Assembly (NCBI GenBank): GCA_900542045.1
Contig: UQMI01000067.1
Coordinates: 1-17,551, forward strand
DNA: 17,551 bases
DNA from: an uncultured Blautia sp.
Lineage (GTDB): Bacteria > Bacillota > Clostridia > Lachnospirales > Lachnospiraceae
Reading direction: 5' to 3'
Shown here: positions 14,932-17,551 of the stretch, one piece after another
Layout of the letters: each line of letters opens with the position of its first letter
Position numbering within the stretch: the stretch's first letter is position 1
The notes under the pieces: model-generated
Databases searched by the model: none
Seen by the model: only the letters and a program-made list of their open reading frames with translations
What the model was told of the DNA's origin: nothing
Program-made: the position numbers and the translations under genes

Positions 14932-14960
14932 TTGCACTTCTGCAGGAAAAGCTTTATACT
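14932..14960 (+). promoter_or_regulatory. Predicted sigma-A promoter for mraY-murD
   Basis: TTGCAC (14932-14937) and TATACT (14955-14960) are exactly 17 bases apart, close to consensus. Transcription would begin near 14967. It lies in the 102-base gap between the second PBP and mraY, so mraY-murD probably has its own promoter in addition to any read-through. Confidence 0.65.
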
Positions 14961-14972
14961 GTAATAGATATG

Positions 14973-14992
14973 CGGGCGGCCCTGGCCGCCCG
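14973..14992 (+). other. All-GC hairpin at the start of the mraY leader
   Basis: CGGGCGGCC (14973-14981) and GGCCGCCCG (14984-14992) are perfect inverted repeats separated by two bases, effectively an 8-bp GC-only stem with a 4-base loop. It begins about 6 bases after the predicted transcription start, and no T tract follows. It may stabilise the mRNA 5' end or cause early pausing. Confidence 0.5.
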
Positions 14993-15020
14993 GAAACGAA
15001 AGAACAAATAGAGGTGTATT

Positions 15021-15977
15021 ATGGACGCGAAAGTTGTGATACCGGTGCTGATCGCTTTTGCGATCAGCGTCATTTTAGGACCGATCATCATCCCGTTTCT
15101 CCGGAGACTGAAAATGGGACAGACAGAACGTGTGGATGGAGTACAGTCTCATTTGAAGAAGGCAGGAACCCCCACTATGGGCGGAATCATCTTTCTTCTG
15201 GCAGTGGTGATAACCTGTCTTTTCTATCTGAAGGATTATCCGAAGATCATTCCTATTTTATTTCTGACTCTGGGGTTTGGACTGATCGGATTTCTGGATG
15301 ACTATCTGAAGGTGGTGCTGAAACGGTCGGACGGACTGCTGGCCTGGCAGAAATTTCTTCTGCAGATTCTGATAACGGCAGTATTTGTATTTTACATGTT
15401 GAATTATACCGATGTTTCTCTGCGGCTGCTGATACCGTTCTGGAGCGGACATTATCTGGATATTGGCTGGCTGGCTGTTCCTCTGTTGTTTGCGGCGGTG
15501 ATCGGGACGGTCAACGGTGTGAACTTTACCGACGGTCTGGATGGGCTGGCGGCCAGTGTAACCATCATGGTTGCCGTATTTTTCACCGTGGTCTCCATTG
15601 GGACAGGCAGCGGGATTGAGCCCATTACCTGCGCTGTCGTAGGTGGACTGATGGGATTTCTGTTGTTTAATGTTTTTCCGGCTCAGGTATTTATGGGAGA
15701 CACAGGCTCTCTGGCTCTGGGCGGCTTTGTGGCGGGAGCGGCCTATATGATGCAGATGCCGTTGTTTCTGCTGCTGGTAGGACTTATTTATCTGGTAGAA
15801 GTGCTTTCAGTTATCCTCCAGGTGCTGTATTTTAAAGCGACACATGGAAAACGGATCTTTAAAATGGCACCTATCCATCATCATTTTGAACTGTGCGGAT
15901 GGTCTGAGACAAGAGTGGTAGCTGTGTTTTCTATTATTACGGCGATCCTCTGTCTGATTGGACTGATGGCCCTGTAA
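15021..15977 (+). CDS. mraY: MraY, phospho-N-acetylmuramoyl-pentapeptide transferase
   Basis: MraY moves phospho-MurNAc-pentapeptide from UDP to undecaprenyl phosphate, making lipid I at the inner face of the membrane. The 318-residue, about ten-helix protein has normal length. Catalytic and signature regions: GFLDDYLKV with D93 and D94, NGVNFTDGLDGLA (165-177, with N168, D171 and D174), FMGDTGSLALGG (224-235, D227), and the HHH motif in APIHHHFELCGW (283-294). The substrate region SHLKKAGTPTMGG (43-55) is also typical. The ATG has GAGGTG (15011-15016) 4 bases upstream. It has its own predicted promoter and is followed 32 bases later by murD. In Bacillus murE lies immediately upstream; here that place is taken by the promoter region. 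Confidence 0.98.
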   Translation: MDAKVVIPVLIAFAISVILGPIIIPFLRRLKMGQTERVDGVQSHLKKAGTPTMGGIIFLLAVVITCLFYLKDYPKIIPILFLTLGFGLIGFLDDYLKVVLKRSDGLLAWQKFLLQILITAVFVFYMLNYTDVSLRLLIPFWSGHYLDIGWLAVPLLFAAVIGTVNGVNFTDGLDGLAASVTIMVAVFFTVVSIGTGSGIEPITCAVVGGLMGFLLFNVFPAQVFMGDTGSLALGGFVAGAAYMMQMPLFLLLVGLIYLVEVLSVILQVLYFKATHGKRIFKMAPIHHHFELCGWSETRVVAVFSIITAILCLIGLMAL

Positions 15978-16009
15978 AACAGTCAGGAAGAGGGCCAAAG
16001 GAGGAAAAA

Positions 16010-17365
16010 ATGGAACTAAAAGGAAAGAATGTGCTGGTATTTGGTTCAGGGATCAGCGGGATCGGCGCGGCAGACGTGCTGGGAGCAATAGGAGCATATC
16101 CGGTGATCTTCGATGGCAATGCCGGGATAAAAGCAGAGGATATCATACATAAGACCAGGGGAGATTATCCGGTGGAAGCCTATACAGGAGAGCTTCCGGA
16201 GAAAGTATGGGAACGGCTGGATCTGGCAGTGCTGAGTCCGGGAGTCCCCACAGATATTCCCATGGTAAAGAAGTTTTTTGCGCAGGGACTGCCGGTATGG
16301 GGCGAAGTGGAACTGGCTTATCAGCTGGGAAAGGGAAGAGTGCTGGCCGTGACCGGAACCAATGGAAAAACCACTACCACAGCTTTGCTGGGTCAGATCA
16401 TGAGGGATTATTGTCCGTCTGTATTTGTGGTGGGAAACATCGGAACACCCTACACAGAGGAAGCCCTGAAGATGCGGGAGGATTCTGTAACTGTGGCTGA
16501 GATCAGCAGTTTTCAGCTGGAAACCATTGATACTTTTGCGCCGGAAGTCAGTGCGATCCTGAATATCACAGAGGATCACCTGAACCGCCATCATACCATG
16601 GAAGAATATATTCGGGTCAAAGAACGGATCGCGGAGAATCAGACGGCGGCCAATGTCTGTGTGCTGAATTATGAGGATGAAGTACTCCGCCGGTTCGGAG
16701 AGGACCTGACACCCAGAGTGATCTATTTTTCCAGCGCCAGACGTCTGGAAGAGGGGATCTTCCTGGAGGATGGAAAGATCATCCTGCGGCTGGACGGAGA
16801 CGAAGAAGTGGTGGTGGATGTGCAGGATCTGAAGCTTCTGGGCCTGCATAATTATGAAAATGTGATGGCAGCGGTCGCCATGGGATACAGTGCCGGGGTA
16901 CCGCTGGAGAGCATCCGGAAAAGCATCTGTGCCTTCACGGCCGTGGAACACCGTATCGAATATGTAACAGAGAAAGACGGTGTGGCATACTACAATGATT
17001 CCAAGGGAACCAATCCCGATGCGGCCATAAAGGGAATCCAGGCCATGAACCGGCCCACGCTGCTGATCGGAGGCGGCTACGACAAGGAATCCAGTTACGA
17101 TGAATGGATCAGCGCTTTTGACGGCAAGGTGCGGTATCTGGTACTCATTGGCCAGACCCGTGAAAAGATCGCCCAGGCAGCCCATCGGCTGGGATTTCAG
17201 GATACGATCCTGGCAGACAGTCTGGAAGAGGCGGTGCAGATCTGTGCCGAAAAGGCCAGACCAGGAGATGCGGTACTGCTTTCTCCTGCCTGTGCAAGCT
17301 GGGGACAGTTTGACAACTATGAACAGCGGGGACGCAAATTTAAAGAATATGTACATCAGCTGTAA
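16010..17365 (+). CDS. murD: MurD, UDP-N-acetylmuramoyl-L-alanine--D-glutamate ligase
   Basis: MurD adds D-glutamate to UDP-MurNAc-L-alanine using ATP, the second peptide-building step of peptidoglycan synthesis, in the cytoplasm. The 451-residue protein has the three Mur-ligase domains. The N-terminal Rossmann-like UDP-binding domain begins VLVFGSGISGIGAA (8-21). The central ATPase has TGTNGKTTTT (115-124) and EDHLNRHHTMEEY (188-200), with K204 at the position of the carbamylated lysine. HNYEN at 280-284 and EHR (313-315) follow, and the C-terminal D-Glu-binding domain has NDSKGTNPDA (329-338) and LSPACASWGQFDNYEQRG (424-441). The ATG has GGAGG 6 bases upstream. It is the last dcw gene in the window; hairpins and a group II intron-like end follow in place of ftsW or murG. 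Confidence 0.98.
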   Translation: MELKGKNVLVFGSGISGIGAADVLGAIGAYPVIFDGNAGIKAEDIIHKTRGDYPVEAYTGELPEKVWERLDLAVLSPGVPTDIPMVKKFFAQGLPVWGEVELAYQLGKGRVLAVTGTNGKTTTTALLGQIMRDYCPSVFVVGNIGTPYTEEALKMREDSVTVAEISSFQLETIDTFAPEVSAILNITEDHLNRHHTMEEYIRVKERIAENQTAANVCVLNYEDEVLRRFGEDLTPRVIYFSSARRLEEGIFLEDGKIILRLDGDEEVVVDVQDLKLLGLHNYENVMAAVAMGYSAGVPLESIRKSICAFTAVEHRIEYVTEKDGVAYYNDSKGTNPDAAIKGIQAMNRPTLLIGGGYDKESSYDEWISAFDGKVRYLVLIGQTREKIAQAAHRLGFQDTILADSLEEAVQICAEKARPGDAVLLSPACASWGQFDNYEQRGRKFKEYVHQL

Positions 17366-17373
17366 GATACAGC

Positions 17374-17390
17374 CGGATATCCGTTTTTTT
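17374..17390 (+). terminator. Weak terminator-like palindrome after murD
   Basis: The palindrome CGGATATCCG (17374-17383) is followed by seven T. As RNA it could form only a very short stem, so termination here would be weak. It is the first of three hairpin-like elements in 120 bases. Confidence 0.3.
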
Positions 17391-17398
17391 AGCTGCAG

Positions 17399-17436
17399 CG
17401 GTTCCAGTGCCGGAAGGTACTGGAACCGTAGTTTTT
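17399..17436 (+). terminator. Hairpin after murD, possible terminator
   Basis: CGGTTCCAGT (17399-17408) and ACTGGAACCG (17419-17428) form a perfect 10-bp stem with a 10-base loop. The bases TAG and then five T follow. It is a plausible but imperfect intrinsic terminator for mraY-murD. Confidence 0.55.
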
Positions 17437-17461
17437 GGAGGCGGCTATCCTTTTTATACAG

Positions 17462-17491
17462 AAAGAATCTTCCCGGGAAGATTCTTTTTTT
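17462..17491 (+). terminator. Strong rho-independent terminator, perfect 26-bp palindrome
   Basis: Positions 17462-17487 are a perfect palindrome centred on CCCGGG, and the T run continues to 17491. The stem is about 11 bp with a tight loop, and could act in both directions. It lies 11 bases before the proposed group II intron start. Confidence 0.85.
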
Positions 17492-17501
17492 GCTTTATAG
17501 G

Positions 17502-17551
17502 GTGCGCCCAGCTAAGGGCTTGAAATTCGGTGGGTGAAAGTCCCACTGTGT
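17502..17551 (+). mobile_element. Group II intron, 5' end only (probably class C)
   Basis: The sequence beginning GTGCGCCC at 17502 fits the GUGYG 5' end of group II introns. CCC (17507-17509) and GGG (17516-17518) can form the first short stem. GTGGG and CCCAC, around TGAAAGT, form the hairpin typical of domain I just inside bacterial introns, followed by ACTGTG as in the Oceanobacillus class C intron. The element runs off the window, so neither the reverse transcriptase nor domains V and VI can be seen. Its site, just after an intrinsic terminator, matches the known preference of class C introns. Assignment to class C is inference. Confidence 0.75.

Noticed and set aside
17100..17537. 145-codon plus-strand frame running from murD into the intron start
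   Set aside because: Two thirds lie out of frame within murD, and the rest crosses two terminator hairpins and the intron boundary. There is no ribosome binding site and no domain.
1..17551. tRNA, rRNA, CRISPR array or transposase
   Set aside because: No cloverleaf-like sequence, no repeat-spacer array and no transposase motifs were seen. The only mobile-element signal is the intron-like end at 17502.

Overview
The window reads as chromosomal DNA of a spore-forming, low-to-moderate GC Clostridia, most likely a member of the Lachnospiraceae. Three things support this. The gene order matches two conserved Firmicutes clusters: rsmB-rlmN-prpC-prkC-rsgA-rpe-thiN, and mraZ-rsmH-ftsL-PBP-PBP-mraY-murD. 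There is a PASTA-type PrkC kinase. A small Spo0E-like ORF points to Spo0A phosphorelay control. The species assignment is inference. All genes lie on the plus strand.

Region 1 (1-6401) is a tightly packed run. It holds the 3' end of rsmB, then rlmN, the PP2C phosphatase prpC, the Ser/Thr kinase prkC, the ribosome-maturation GTPase rsgA, ribulose-phosphate epimerase rpe, and thiamine pyrophosphokinase thiN. Stops and starts overlap or lie a few bases apart, which fits one operon linking ribosome maturation, a cell-wall-sensing kinase/phosphatase pair and central metabolism.

Region 2 (6402-8964) has a predicted promoter and a structured leader, then the GTPase/ATPase gene ychF and a divergent, shortened Lgt-family membrane protein. 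Hidden inside the 3' end of that gene, in the +1 frame, is a 59-codon ORF with the Spo0E signature. A strong rho-independent terminator follows. The predicted mraZ promoter overlaps its T tract. Next come five boxes at exact 10-bp spacing that look like the MraZ operator.

Region 3 (8965-17365) is the dcw (division and cell wall) cluster: mraZ, rsmH, an ftsL-like gene, two tandem class B penicillin-binding proteins, mraY and murD. A terminator-like hairpin sits directly against the start codon of the second PBP. A near-consensus promoter precedes mraY. The murE gene that lies between spoVD and mraY in Bacillus subtilis is absent.

Region 4 (17366-17551) has tandem hairpins after murD ending in a perfect-palindrome terminator. 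Eleven bases after the end of its T run, a group II intron-like 5' end begins and runs off the window. This placement resembles the known preference of class C group II introns for sites just after terminators.

The points most worth a second look are the overprinted Spo0E-like ORF, the Lgt-like protein lacking most known catalytic residues, the hairpin at the start of the second PBP, the shared KTA (not KTG) motif and equally spaced cysteine pairs of the two PBPs, and the intron placement. I saw no tRNA, rRNA or CRISPR array.
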